A stretch of 64,000 nucleotides of DNA from Brevibacillus reuszeri (GTDB lineage: Bacteria > Bacillota > Bacilli > Brevibacillales > Brevibacillaceae): NCBI RefSeq assembly GCF_001187725.1, contig NZ_LGIQ01000011.1, positions 532,017-596,016 of the forward strand. Reading direction: 5' to 3'. The first letter of the stretch is position 1; every line of letters starts with the position of its first letter. Positions 37,203-46,744 of this stretch are shown here, piece after piece. Under the pieces are notes generated by a model. That model was given only the letters and a program-made list of their open reading frames with translations. It did not search any database and was not told where the DNA came from. The translations under genes and the position numbers were made by a program.

Positions 37203-37219
37203 ATGTTGATAGCTGTAAA

Positions 37220-37301
37220 TTAACTTTGATGACTAGGGTCAAGAGTCTTCGTCACTGTATATTTCGGTGCCTCGTCTAATGCAACGATATCCTGGTTAAT
37301 A
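37220..37301 (-). pseudogene. Exon A: truncated copy of exon B
   Basis: The last 27 codons (about) of exon B, nearly identical to 47157-47238, including stop and terminator. The rest of the exon and the intron domain VI are deleted, and the remaining bit is joined to domain V at 37317. Confidence 0.8.
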
Positions 37302-37316
37302 TACTCAAACGAAACT

Positions 37317-37350
37317 ACACCGTGCAGGCGACTTTCATCGCACACGGCGT
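37317..37350 (-). ncRNA. Group II intron domain V, copy A (decayed cassette)
   Basis: Exactly 34 nt: 9-bp lower helix with CGC catalytic triad, two-base bulge (CT), 5-bp upper helix, GAAA loop. The upstream leader (GTGCCCGCTGTAAA) is a diverged form of the shared cassette leader. Domain VI is missing, so this copy should not be able to splice. Confidence 0.85.
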
Positions 37351-37462
37351 TCCATCAACGGATAAGAGTTTTTTACAGCGGGCACATTCATGTTAAACGT
37401 TGGAAACCTATCTAAAGTTAATGCATTTCATCAGGGAGCCACAATAGCAGCTCACTAGGTTG

Positions 37463-37597
37463 TTACACCAAAGGCTTACCGTCTGTTCCCAGACCCATAG
37501 CCTTCAGATCAGCTTTTACGTCATCCTGCAAATTTACTGGAATCTGGTTAAACGTACGACGACCATTGATAATCAAGCTTACGCATACTGTTACCAT
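37463..37597 (-). CDS. CD1375-like small phage protein, copy 1
   Basis: 44 residues from ATG 37597, with AAGGAGG 8 bases upstream. Matches the CD1375 family by eye: ...[13 protein letters not shown]...DDVKADL. Such genes sit behind tail-fibre genes in Firmicute phages. Closely related to the copy at 59214-59348. Function unknown. Confidence 0.75.
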   Translation of the reverse strand: MVTVCVSLIINGRRTFNQIPVNLQDDVKADLKAMGLGTDGKPLV

Positions 37598-37682
37598 CTT
37601 TTCTTCACCTCCTTTCGAGTATAAAAAAATAAGCCATATCCATAGTCGTTGAAGCATGTCGCGTGCCTCCTTCTATGTGGGC

Positions 37683-38042
37683 TTATGTAGTGGGGGTTCC
37701 CATTAACATTTCATACAGTTCTAAAATTGCCTCTTGGGTATCTAAATTTGATTTTCTGAGGTCAGTATTTTCCTTCTCCAAACGTGCGATTCGATCATCA
37801 TCAGGCAAAGGTGTCTCGGTATATTCGTACCACAATTCCTTTGTTTCTATTTTCACCATTAGAGTAGCGATCATATTGGGTTTTTCACTTGAGGTTGGGA
37901 TACTGTCAACGAGTATACCAGATCGTTCTAGTTCTTCTTTCGATTTCCCAAAACCATGTTCGGGATCAAATGGTATATAGTGAATAAACTCGATTCTTCT
38001 GTCTGGTAAAATAGAGGTCTTATCATATTCCAAATAAATCAT
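37683..38042 (-). CDS. Phage fibre-associated protein, copy 1
   Basis: 119 residues, acidic, with a C-terminal coiled coil (RIARLEKENTDLRKSNLDTQEAILELYEM). Homologous over the C-terminal half to the protein at 59434-59763 (KELWYEY, RIAQLE, NLDTQEA). Sits between the fibre and CD1375-like genes, as small XkdW/XkdX-region genes do in PBSX-like phages. The start at 38042 (ATG) follows AAAGGAG by 10 bases. Confidence 0.75.
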   Translation of the reverse strand: MIYLEYDKTSILPDRRIEFIHYIPFDPEHGFGKSKEELERSGILVDSIPTSSEKPNMIATLMVKIETKELWYEYTETPLPDDDRIARLEKENTDLRKSNLDTQEAILELYEMLMGTPTT

Positions 38043-38057
38043 CAAATTAAAACTCCT

Positions 38058-39122
38058 TTATTTTTTTATGGTCATGTATTCGAGAATTTTACCAACAGCA
38101 TCATTGGAGTTATCAACTCTCTGATATCCAATAATAAGTTCAGGGTTTAATTCTTGCACAAGTTTTAGATCATAAGGCAACAGCCATTCACGAGTACCAG
38201 TTATATGGGATGCTTTTACAGGATACAATGTACCATTTGGATGAATTCCGTAGTAAATATTGCTGTCAGTGACATCTAGCACTTCATCAGCACCGAATTT
38301 TGTTATTTTTCTCAAATAAGTAGTGGTGTCGACTTTCGTACCTGATTGTGTCATTACAAACTTATCTGCTGCCCTATAGTACAAACCATAGGCATCATCA
38401 AGATAGTCCATTTGAGTGCCAGATGAATTTACTCTTCTCATAGTAGAGTTATCATTATATATAAGTTGGTTATCATATGTTAACGTCAAAGCAGGTGGGA
38501 TATTATTGTAGTTGTACAATTCTTTTGACCATATTATATTTTTAATTTGTTTATCTAGTATGTTACCTGAATTTGTTTCCAATTTTACTTTTTCCACATA
38601 ATGATAATAAGTGCCTAACTTTTTCCACGACAAATAAAAATTGTCAATTTCATTTGGTACAGGAATGCACGCAATCATCCATCTCTCATATGCGCTTGTT
38701 GGTTCTATCAAATACCAGTCCAATGCACCGTTTGCAATATTAATGCAAAATACCACACTAGGGATCTTAGAGCCTCTGGAAGCTCCATTGTATATGCAGG
38801 TGTACAGTCTATTACCAATAATGTACATACTGTGATACTTATCATCGGATGAAGAATAAGAAGTAAGATCAGAAATCGTGTAAGTTCTATCCCAAATTAA
38901 ACTTAAGTCTGATCCATCATATTTTCTTATTCTATTTCCTGCTTTTAAATAGATATTTCCTGAAGCATCTTTTGAAGCAACTGTTGCATAAAATATTGTA
39001 GTGTTTACTAGATTTACTGAAGGGGTGTCTATTCCTAAATCTTTATAGTATATCTTTGAGTTTGTCTTATATTTACCTAATCCAACTCCGTGATCCCTTA
39101 ACACATTTCCGAAATTTATCAT
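38058..39122 (-). CDS. Tail fibre / receptor-binding protein (beta-propeller-like)
   Basis: 354 residues with recurring blade-like units (GNIYLKAGNRIRKYDGSDLSLIW, and later ALTLTYDNQLIYND, FVMTQSGTKVD), suggesting a PQQ-type propeller. Overlaps the upstream fibre gene by 4 bases. A+T-richer than the tail genes upstream, as is common for receptor-binding genes that are exchanged. A truncated relative lies at 59780-60307. Confidence 0.7.
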   Translation of the reverse strand: MINFGNVLRDHGVGLGKYKTNSKIYYKDLGIDTPSVNLVNTTIFYATVASKDASGNIYLKAGNRIRKYDGSDLSLIWDRTYTISDLTSYSSSDDKYHSMYIIGNRLYTCIYNGASRGSKIPSVVFCINIANGALDWYLIEPTSAYERWMIACIPVPNEIDNFYLSWKKLGTYYHYVEKVKLETNSGNILDKQIKNIIWSKELYNYNNIPPALTLTYDNQLIYNDNSTMRRVNSSGTQMDYLDDAYGLYYRAADKFVMTQSGTKVDTTTYLRKITKFGADEVLDVTDSNIYYGIHPNGTLYPVKASHITGTREWLLPYDLKLVQELNPELIIGYQRVDNSNDAVGKILEYMTIKK

Positions 39123-40357
39123 CGTAGCACCTCGTTTACAGGGTTTCCGTTCGTATCATAGGTGATATCATAAATCTCTGTACGACGAACCGTAGTCCCA
39201 TTCAGTCCGTAGAATGTACGAGTATCAACAGTGTAGTTGTTGCCCACCTTGCTGGATAGAACTGACCTCATAAGAAGGGTACCGTCTTTTCGCTTGTACT
39301 CCACGGTTGTATAGACATCTGTTGCTGAGTCCATACCGCTTCTGTATTTACGCAAGGCTTGAAGTTCATCCTTGTCAACAGGGTCCATAAATCCAGCTGT
39401 CGTAGTTGTGGCAAGGTTATGAGCCGTACCACCTGCCCCAATATGTTCATCTAACCTTTTTTTATCAGGGCCACTCATAAATCCTGCTATCGTTGTCGTC
39501 GCCACAGCATGTGCAGTACCACCTGCCCCAATATGTTCATCTAACCTTTTCTTATCTGGCCCACTCATAAACCCCGCTGTCGTAGTTGTGGCCAACGGAT
39601 GGGCGTTACCTCCAGAGCCAGCATGTGACGCCGGAGTTGCGCCAACATCCGCAGCACTTAAAGTTACACTGCCACTTTTGCCATTAACTGATATCACTGG
39701 CGTTTTCGCACCCAAATTACTTAACCATTCCTGCCACTCTTGCTCAAACCTTGTTACTGCTGTCGCAAACCAATCTCCCCATTCTTTCTGATAAGCAGTT
39801 GTTCGGCTGTTATACCAATGTTGAAACTGATTGAAAATAGTAGTCGTATCTGCCTGAATCAAAGAGTTTACTAATCCGCAAACGCTATTGTTCAGTCGTT
39901 CGTCTGTAATCTGCGAGCCTTCGATGTACGATTTTCCTTTAATGATTCGAACCTGGGCCAAAGACAGTTCAAAAACATTCTCATCCCGCGTCAACAAAGG
40001 CGGGACTGGCGAAGTTGCTGGAGTTCCTTTCAAGATGAATGCACGTACATACCGATGCTCCAAGCGCTTGTCCAAGCGGATAACAACACGATCAATCCGA
40101 TCAAGATTTGGATCAGGATATTCATGCTGCAAATAAAGCGGCTCTGTATCGATCTTGTACATATACCCCTGCACCCAAGCATAACCCGGCTGGATGTACG
40201 TGCGAATGTCAGTCCCGCTCGTCTCCACCTTCAAATTTGTCCCACCATTAAAAATCCCGTCCGTCAGTACACGTCGAAAATATTCCGCAAACTCATCTGC
40301 GGTATACACCCTTTCATCATCTGCGGTTGAGTCAAAAAAACGATAATGCTCTGCCAC
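39119..40357 (-). CDS. Tail fibre / upper baseplate protein with 30-residue repeats
   Basis: 412 residues. The N-terminal 170 residues (VYTADEFAEYFRRVLTDGIF) resemble phage baseplate proteins that anchor fibres. Residues about 240-340 hold about three repeats of 30 residues with core TTTxAGFMSGPDKKRLDEH and GAGGTAH. The C-terminus is probably a trimeric tip. The DNA repeat period is 90 bp (39386-39600). Probably binds the next protein or the cell surface. Confidence 0.75.
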   Translation of the reverse strand: MAEHYRFFDSTADDERVYTADEFAEYFRRVLTDGIFNGGTNLKVETSGTDIRTYIQPGYAWVQGYMYKIDTEPLYLQHEYPDPNLDRIDRVVIRLDKRLEHRYVRAFILKGTPATSPVPPLLTRDENVFELSLAQVRIIKGKSYIEGSQITDERLNNSVCGLVNSLIQADTTTIFNQFQHWYNSRTTAYQKEWGDWFATAVTRFEQEWQEWLSNLGAKTPVISVNGKSGSVTLSAADVGATPASHAGSGGNAHPLATTTTAGFMSGPDKKRLDEHIGAGGTAHAVATTTIAGFMSGPDKKRLDEHIGAGGTAHNLATTTTAGFMDPVDKDELQALRKYRSGMDSATDVYTTVEYKRKDGTLLMRSVLSSKVGNNYTVDTRTFYGLNGTTVRRTEIYDITYDTNGNPVNEVLR

Positions 40358-40361
40358 GATA

Positions 40362-41480
40362 TCACCTTCTTATTGTTTGTTTGATTTTGTCTATAAGACT
40401 CGGGAGCGAATTACCAAAGTTCGCGTCCAAACGAAAACCGCCGGGTTCAAAGACTTCCACCATTTCTGTAATTCTCGCATCCATCGTGATCCCCCAGCTT
40501 TTGTTGACAACGGTTACCACGTCTCCCAAGTCGTAATCTACTCGATAAACCAGATTGGAATTGGCAAGGAGTTTTGATTCAAATGACTCGACTCGCCCGA
40601 GTTCTGCCAGTCTTTCTATCCCCCGTGACCGAAGCATCCGCTCCAGCTCGACTTCCGTCAAAGGCTCGGCCTCTTCCCCCTTCGAGCCAACATCCTTTGC
40701 ATCAACGAATGTTTCCTGTCGTTTAAGGCCCGACTGCTGTCCAACCGTCACGAGCTTCGGCATTTCGTTTGCTCCCTGACTGACAACAACGGCGACGTTT
40801 TTGGAACCAATCGCTGACGACACGTACGACTGACTCTCAACGTTGTCATAGTCTGTAGAAAAAATAGCGGGTGGCTCACTATTTTGAACTGCTGTCAGGT
40901 CTCGCCCATGGATGACATCAAAGACATAGAGCAGCTTCTCTATATCTAGCCTGATGTGCCATCCCAAACCGGACATCATACTTAATTTTTCGAGTTCTTC
41001 GTCGAGCTGCTTGTAACTGGTCTGAAACTGTACCTTATCTCCTCTGGCTTGATCCAAAGCATTGATGAGTCCTGGGAGACGACGAGATGAATCAGAAGGA
41101 GCAATCATATTCGTATGGACAAAATGCTTCATAATCGTTTCGATAGGGGCATCCAAGTAGTCATGATCTTTTCCCGGCGGCGGGTAAGTGATGCGGCTGC
41201 CGATCAGACCTGCAAGCAGTGGCCCTTTTACAACCAGCTCTTCGATTCCAGCGTCGTTGAAGCCTATTTCCCGATGCTTGATAATCGCTGCTTCACTGGA
41301 GGCATTTGCCTTGAAAATGATGCTATCTTCCTGCAAGCAATCCGCATTTTGCATCGAAGGATGGACTCGAAGCTCGAATTCTCCCGGCTTGTGCCAGCGG
41401 CGAACCCATCGCAGGGATGTGTAGGTGTCGATTTCACCTAAAAGGGTAAAGTCAGCATCGATCATACGAATGGGCTGCAC
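40362..41480 (-). CDS. Siphophage tail baseplate protein (ReqiPepy6 Gp37-like)
   Basis: 372 residues. IDADFTLLGEIDTYTSLRWVRRW and GEFELRVHPS at the start match the Gp37-like family, the tail-tip or hub component in siphophages that lack a Tal peptidase. Lies between Dit and fibre genes, as expected. Confidence 0.8.
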   Translation of the reverse strand: MQPIRMIDADFTLLGEIDTYTSLRWVRRWHKPGEFELRVHPSMQNADCLQEDSIIFKANASSEAAIIKHREIGFNDAGIEELVVKGPLLAGLIGSRITYPPPGKDHDYLDAPIETIMKHFVHTNMIAPSDSSRRLPGLINALDQARGDKVQFQTSYKQLDEELEKLSMMSGLGWHIRLDIEKLLYVFDVIHGRDLTAVQNSEPPAIFSTDYDNVESQSYVSSAIGSKNVAVVVSQGANEMPKLVTVGQQSGLKRQETFVDAKDVGSKGEEAEPLTEVELERMLRSRGIERLAELGRVESFESKLLANSNLVYRVDYDLGDVVTVVNKSWGITMDARITEMVEVFEPGGFRLDANFGNSLPSLIDKIKQTIRR

Positions 41481-41482
41481 AT

Positions 41483-42337
41483 CTACACCCCCACATACCT
41501 GTTTTTATATTTGATCGTTACCTTTGTTTTCGTGCTGTCATTATTGCTGTTGTATTCCAACTCATTTTCACCTGCCTGTAATTGAAAAAATGTGCTGGCC
41601 AAATCGAGGTAATGAAAAGCATTCTCTTTTGTGCCATCAGCGCGTACGACTACTACTCGCTTGTTGCCAAATGCTGTATGAATGTGTAGGACATCGTTTT
41701 CTCCCAGATTGCACTTTACTTTGACAAATTCGCCAGTTGTATTGTTCATGATCGTTGGATTCTGTGCAGGCCCTCTGAACTCGATTTTCACAGGTGTCTC
41801 CACATCGCCTTCATTAATGAAAGTACGACGAAATGATCGTCTGGAAAAGGTCGCAGGAAGCCGCAATGAGAACCCAAAACCGCCCATGATGTATGACATT
41901 TCGCGACTGGTTGTCAACGTATCTGTCCAGAATGGTGATGGGCACAGCAGAGAAATCAGAAAGACTTGGAACGTCTCGCCATAACGGTTTGGAAAATTTG
42001 GTGCCCCCTCTGGAACTGCCTGAATCTCTTTCACCCCGCCATCGTATTCATAGCGCAAAGTACCAGGACCGAGCTTTGGATTGAGAACCCGTGAAAGCAT
42101 CTGACGCATCGCGAAAATATCTTTTTTGGATTTTGCCATCACCGCACCCTCTACGCTTAAACTGCGCGATTGTAAAAAAGTATCCAGATATGTGGCCCCA
42201 TCCTGAAACGGAGCTCGCTGAGTTTGAATGTCTACGGCAGGGCCACCCGTTCCTTCCAGCTTTGTCATAAGAAAAGGAGCGGAGTCGTTGAATACAACGC
42301 TTTCGCCCCTTGCATTGATAAATGTCAGTTTTCTCAT
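41483..42337 (-). CDS. Distal tail protein (Dit)
   Basis: 284 residues. The N-terminal SPP1-Dit like domain begins LTFINARGESVVF and includes the typical GxTYLDTFLQSRSLSVEG and later ALYP-like segment (FFQLQAGENELEYNS at the C-terminus). Forms the hub between tail tube and baseplate. Directly follows the tape-measure gene. Confidence 0.85.
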   Translation of the reverse strand: MRKLTFINARGESVVFNDSAPFLMTKLEGTGGPAVDIQTQRAPFQDGATYLDTFLQSRSLSVEGAVMAKSKKDIFAMRQMLSRVLNPKLGPGTLRYEYDGGVKEIQAVPEGAPNFPNRYGETFQVFLISLLCPSPFWTDTLTTSREMSYIMGGFGFSLRLPATFSRRSFRRTFINEGDVETPVKIEFRGPAQNPTIMNNTTGEFVKVKCNLGENDVLHIHTAFGNKRVVVVRADGTKENAFHYLDLASTFFQLQAGENELEYNSNNDSTKTKVTIKYKNRYVGV

Positions 42338-42338
42338 G

Positions 42339-45300
42339 TTACAGCCCCCATTCTAAAGCGAGTTGACGAGAAACCTGCAAATTTTTTCTTGCCGTTTCGC
42401 TTGGTGTTAATGGCTGCAGACTTTGGAACGTATTATTTTGCGTAATGCTTGGTTTCAGATGGGCAGCCATTGCTTTGGCAAGCGCATCATAATCGATAGT
42501 TTGTGCGCCAATTTTCGGGATATCATAATTTGGAATAACCTGTGATCCCTGTGGCAGTCTGAGCAGTTCAGGTCCATTTTCTCCGACCCATGTCCATCCG
42601 GATTTCATGACAGTGCCTCCATCGGCTAAGCCTGGAATAGCCGCAGATTTCGCCACTCCTCCTCCCGCTCCAGTCATGGTCGAATCCCCGGTTCTATTCC
42701 CTGAATAACCACCACCGCCAGGGATAGCATCCTTGATTGAACTGACAATATTACTGACAAAACCCTTGACCTGATTGTACAACCAGCCTGCTCTGTTCTT
42801 AATTCCATCCCAGATTCCTGTAACAAAATTTTCCCCAGCATCAACAAAGTCTTCTGCAAAGTCCTTTATGCCATCAACAACATCGCCCATATACGCAAGA
42901 AAGTCGTCCTTGATTTTGATCATGCCTTCCACGACCGTCTTCTTTGCTTGGTCGAAGCCGGCTGTGAACAACCCTTGAATTTTTGTCCAGGTATTTGTGA
43001 AAAATGTCACGATTTCATTCCATTTCGTCTGAATGGCTAGAACAATTGTAGAAACGGCTGTAGTGACCAGTGTTTGAAGCGTGTTCCAGGTCGTAGTAAA
43101 GAACGCTACAATCCCATTCCATACGGTGTTCGTAGTTGTTTGAATTGTATTCCAGGTTGTAGTAAAAAACGCAACGATCCCATTCCATATGGTGTTTGCT
43201 ATCGTTTGAATCGTACTCCAGGTCGTGGTTAAAAACGCTACAATCCCGTTCCATACCGTGTTCGCAATCGTTTGGATCGTATTCCAAGTCGTAGTAAAAT
43301 ACGATACGATCCCATTCCATGCATTCTCAATAGCTGTTTTGACTGTGTGCCAAGTGAAATTCAGGTAACTGCTGAGAGCATCCAGTGCACCTGTAAATAC
43401 TAGAATGATCCCATCCCAAATCATGAAGAATGCATCTTTCAAAGCAGTCCAAATGAGCTGTGCATCTGCTGAAAGCTGTGTCAGAATACCCGTTACCAGA
43501 TCATAAATGAATGTAATGGCACCGAGGAAGATCGTCTTGATCATCTCCCAAAGCCCCTCAAAATACAATTTGACCCCGTCCCAAATCTGGATCAAGCCTT
43601 CACTCATGATGGTGAATGTGCCTATAAACGATTCAACAAATGGCGCTACAATCTCCATAATCGCAGATACGATCAGATTCCAAGACTCGGTGGCAACTTG
43701 ACTAATACTCTCCCACAGAGCAGTAAGATACGTTTTAATCTCATCCCAATGCTCTTGAATCAATAGAGGTACCCCGATAAACGGAGCAATGACCGCTAAT
43801 ATAACCGTTCCCCATTCAGCGAAAAAGGCTTGCATCCATGTCCATGTATCCAAAAAGAACTGCTTGATTCCTTCCCAAGCAGCCATGGTGACACTCGTAA
43901 TTCCATTCCAGAGATCGATGAAAAATGCGCTGATTGGCTCCCAATTTTCATAGATGAGGTAGGCTGCCACGGCAAGAGCTGCTATCGCTGCGATGGCTAT
44001 GCCTACAGGCCCACTGAAGAGCGACATCACCGTTCCTACTTTGGAAAACATACCCGAGATTGTATCGAAGGCTTGGACAATCGAGCCAACTGTAGTAATC
44101 AGAGAACCAAGTCCAATTAATACGGGTCCAATTGCGGCGGCAAAAACCCCAACCCCAACAATGATTTTCTGTGTTTTTTCATCGAAGCTGGCGAACCACT
44201 CTACTACGTTCGTCACGAGTTCCACAATATCTCGGAAAACAGGGAGAAGAATATTAGCCACCTGCAAGGATACACTCTCGATCGCACTATTAAGCTCGAT
44301 TAACCCGCCCTTGGCATTGTCCTGCATAATATCTGCCATCTGCTTAGCTTCACCAGTAGAGTTGTTGATTGCATGAGAGAGATTGTTGTAATCTGCCTCT
44401 GACGCTTGAATAATCCCCAACATACCCGACATAGCATCTTTTCCGAACAGTGTCGAGGCGTATGCTGCCTGTTGATCTGCGTCTAGACCACCAAAAGCAC
44501 TACGCAAATCTTGCATGACGGTATCGAGGCTCTTCATATTCCCCTGGTTATCGGTCATGCTAATCCCTAGCTTGTTCATGACAGCAGACATCTCTTTAGT
44601 CGGACTCGTCATGTTGTTCAGCGCAGTTTGTAATGAGTTCCCTGCTTCTCCTGCCTTGATTCCGGCATTGGACATCAAACCTAAAGCGATCGCTGTATCT
44701 TCCGCACTGTATCCTAAAGCCCCCGCAACAGGTGCAACTGTTTTGAATGACTCGCCAAGCATAGCGACACTCGTGTGTGTCTGAGACGATGCTGCAGCCA
44801 AAACATCCACAAATTGTCCTGATTGACTGGCAGACAGCCCGAATTCTTTCATAGAAGTTGTGACGACATCTGAAGCCTTTGCGAGGCTCTCTCCTGATGC
44901 TGTAGCCAACGTCATAACACCGTCGATGCCACTCAGCATTTCTTGCGAGCTCCAGCCAGCATCCGCCAAGCCCTTTAATCCTTCAGCCGCTTCTGTCGCT
45001 GAGAATTTTGTGTTCTTTCCCAGTTCCTTTGCTTTTTCTTCGAGTGCCTTAAAATCGCTCCCGGTCGCTCCAGTAATCGCTTTGACCTCACTCATGCTTG
45101 CTTCAAATTCCATGCCTGCCTTTAGTGCTGATGTTCCAAAATCAACAATCGGCTGGGTCACTTTCTTGAACCCGCCTCCCACATCGGATAGTTGCTTTCC
45201 GGTGCCTTGAATCGACTTCCCAACCGCTTCAAAATCTGTTTTCATTTTCGCTGCACTCGCTTGCAACGAATTCAGTTGTTGTTCAGTCGCCAGTAATTCG

Positions 45301-45602
45301 CGCTGGAATGCACGGTACTGCCCTTCGTTGATCGTTCCATTAGCAAATTGCTCGTTTACCTGTTGCTGAACTGATTGAAGGCGTTGGAGTCTCTCACTTG
45401 TAATCCCGATGGCGTCCGCAAGCAACTGGCTTTTTTGAGCAAGCAGCTCTGTATTTTTCGGGTCCATCTTCAGCAAATCATCGACTTGCTTTAGCTCAGA
45501 TTGTGTATCCTTCAGTTTTTTATTTACATCGGATAGGGCTTGCAACAAACGAGTTGTCGACGCCCCTATCACGACAGTAATACCGTTAATCGTCTCGGCC
45601 AT
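42339..45602 (-). CDS. Tail tape-measure protein
   Basis: 1087 residues. A coiled-coil N-terminus (1-150), the conserved tape-measure core at about 165-450 (AGMEFEASMSEVKAITGA... NTKFSATEAAEGL...), membrane segments, and at about 740-860 tandem 22-residue repeats built on TIQTIANTVWNGIVAF. No lysozyme or peptidase domain seen. Its length sets a long non-contractile tail. AAGGAGG site before the ATG. Confidence 0.92.
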   Translation of the reverse strand: MAETINGITVVIGASTTRLLQALSDVNKKLKDTQSELKQVDDLLKMDPKNTELLAQKSQLLADAIGITSERLQRLQSVQQQVNEQFANGTINEGQYRAFQRELLATEQQLNSLQASAAKMKTDFEAVGKSIQGTGKQLSDVGGGFKKVTQPIVDFGTSALKAGMEFEASMSEVKAITGATGSDFKALEEKAKELGKNTKFSATEAAEGLKGLADAGWSSQEMLSGIDGVMTLATASGESLAKASDVVTTSMKEFGLSASQSGQFVDVLAAASSQTHTSVAMLGESFKTVAPVAGALGYSAEDTAIALGLMSNAGIKAGEAGNSLQTALNNMTSPTKEMSAVMNKLGISMTDNQGNMKSLDTVMQDLRSAFGGLDADQQAAYASTLFGKDAMSGMLGIIQASEADYNNLSHAINNSTGEAKQMADIMQDNAKGGLIELNSAIESVSLQVANILLPVFRDIVELVTNVVEWFASFDEKTQKIIVGVGVFAAAIGPVLIGLGSLITTVGSIVQAFDTISGMFSKVGTVMSLFSGPVGIAIAAIAALAVAAYLIYENWEPISAFFIDLWNGITSVTMAAWEGIKQFFLDTWTWMQAFFAEWGTVILAVIAPFIGVPLLIQEHWDEIKTYLTALWESISQVATESWNLIVSAIMEIVAPFVESFIGTFTIMSEGLIQIWDGVKLYFEGLWEMIKTIFLGAITFIYDLVTGILTQLSADAQLIWTALKDAFFMIWDGIILVFTGALDALSSYLNFTWHTVKTAIENAWNGIVSYFTTTWNTIQTIANTVWNGIVAFLTTTWSTIQTIANTIWNGIVAFFTTTWNTIQTTTNTVWNGIVAFFTTTWNTLQTLVTTAVSTIVLAIQTKWNEIVTFFTNTWTKIQGLFTAGFDQAKKTVVEGMIKIKDDFLAYMGDVVDGIKDFAEDFVDAGENFVTGIWDGIKNRAGWLYNQVKGFVSNIVSSIKDAIPGGGGYSGNRTGDSTMTGAGGGVAKSAAIPGLADGGTVMKSGWTWVGENGPELLRLPQGSQVIPNYDIPKIGAQTIDYDALAKAMAAHLKPSITQNNTFQSLQPLTPSETARKNLQVSRQLALEWGL

Positions 45603-45616
45603 TCTTCCTCACCTCC

Positions 45617-45848
45617 TTATCTGCCGTAAAACGCTTCAATATCCGATTGGTTTGCATTTCTCGGCTCGTCCTCCCTTCCCCCTGCATAGCTTTTAACCAG
45701 ATCAAACAAGTCGCGGATACGGAGGTCATTCATCTCCATAAAGGTAAGACCAATCCTTTTGCCTACAGAAAGGATGTCCATTTCCGGCCTTTCACTCGCC
45801 TTACTTGCTTCTTTGCTGGAATGCTTGCTTGGACTTGGAACGAAAAAA
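45617..45848 (-). CDS. Tail assembly chaperone, frameshift extension (gpT-like)
   Basis: An open frame without start, reached from the preceding chaperone by shifting +1 (or -2) at the T6 run 45843-45848 (GGA TTT TTT CGT). It encodes about 75 residues (…MDILSVGKRIGLTFMEMNDL…) and stops 14 bases before the tape-measure start. This is the G/GT arrangement of long-tailed phages. Exact shift site inferred. Confidence 0.7.
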
Positions 45849-46151
45849 TCCGTCCGCCGCTTCCTCCAGTACAGTCATGAGAAATGATTGATCGGAGAAG
45901 TCAATGGAATCAAGAGAGCCGACCCATTCCATAAAAGATGGGAACTGCTTTCCATATGCGTCCGCCTTCGCCATTGCCCAAATGAGCTGCAGAATGGCTA
46001 CCGAATCGATTTGACTAGGATCATTTGCTAGATGCTGCATTTTCACCAGATCACCAAACAGATCGGCCTTGAATTCCTGACGGTAAAAGAGAAGAGCCAG
46101 GGGCGTTGCCCTGACTCTTACTTGTTGGTCACCAATCGTTAACTCACGCAT
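45801..46151 (-). CDS. Tail assembly chaperone (gpG-like)
   Basis: 116 residues, small acidic protein between tail tube and tape-measure genes (VRATPLALLFYRQEF, ILQLIWAMAKA), matching Gram-positive phage tail chaperones. Its start overlaps the tube stop by one base. A slippery T6 run near its 3' end gives the longer GT form. Confidence 0.8.
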   Translation of the reverse strand: MRELTIGDQQVRVRATPLALLFYRQEFKADLFGDLVKMQHLANDPSQIDSVAILQLIWAMAKADAYGKQFPSFMEWVGSLDSIDFSDQSFLMTVLEEAADGFFRSKSKQAFQQRSK

Positions 46152-46744
46152 TATGCTCCACCTCCAGCAGGTGTAAAGGTAGGTGTGTAAACAGTAGTGA
46201 AGAAGGTATTGTACGCTTCTGCATTCGTTTCGTTTAACTCAAGATCACCTTTGACCAGCATCTTGCCTCCGATTTCAACAGGAGAAACAGCAATGCTCAA
46301 CAAATCCGTTGCGACTTCTACGGCTTCTGCTTTTGTTTTCCGTTCCTTCGCAGGACGCGCTGCTTGGCAATCGTAGTAAGCAAAGCGACGATTTTTTGCA
46401 TCACCCTGTACTTGTCCGAGCAAAGCAAACTTTTTCGGGACAGCATTTGAGATTTCCACCAGCATTCCATTCGAATCAATTTCCCAACCGAGCATTTCAG
46501 CCAGTACTGCATCTGGTACGAGTGCCATCTCCAATTCACCGTTATATCCATTGTTGCTTGTAATTACGAAATACGCTGTGTTATCAGCATAAAAGGTAGA
46601 TGCTTCCCCTTGTGCTTCTGGTGTCCAACGCACCGCTCCGGGAATAGCAATCGGTGTTTTCCATGCCAGTTTGTCCTTTACCGTTTCATCCACAAATGCA
46701 ATATGAACCTTTTCCAGTCCGAAAGTAACTTTGTTAGTAGCCAT
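46151..46744 (-). CDS. Major tail tube protein
   Basis: 197 residues, of the phi13-type major tail protein class (FGLEKVHIAFVDE near the N-terminus, MALVPDAVLAEMLGWE, ALLGQVQGDAKNRRFAYYDC). First gene of the tail module; no sheath gene follows, so the tail is siphovirus-like. AGGAGG site before the ATG. Confidence 0.85.
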   Translation of the reverse strand: MATNKVTFGLEKVHIAFVDETVKDKLAWKTPIAIPGAVRWTPEAQGEASTFYADNTAYFVITSNNGYNGELEMALVPDAVLAEMLGWEIDSNGMLVEISNAVPKKFALLGQVQGDAKNRRFAYYDCQAARPAKERKTKAEAVEVATDLLSIAVSPVEIGGKMLVKGDLELNETNAEAYNTFFTTVYTPTFTPAGGGA

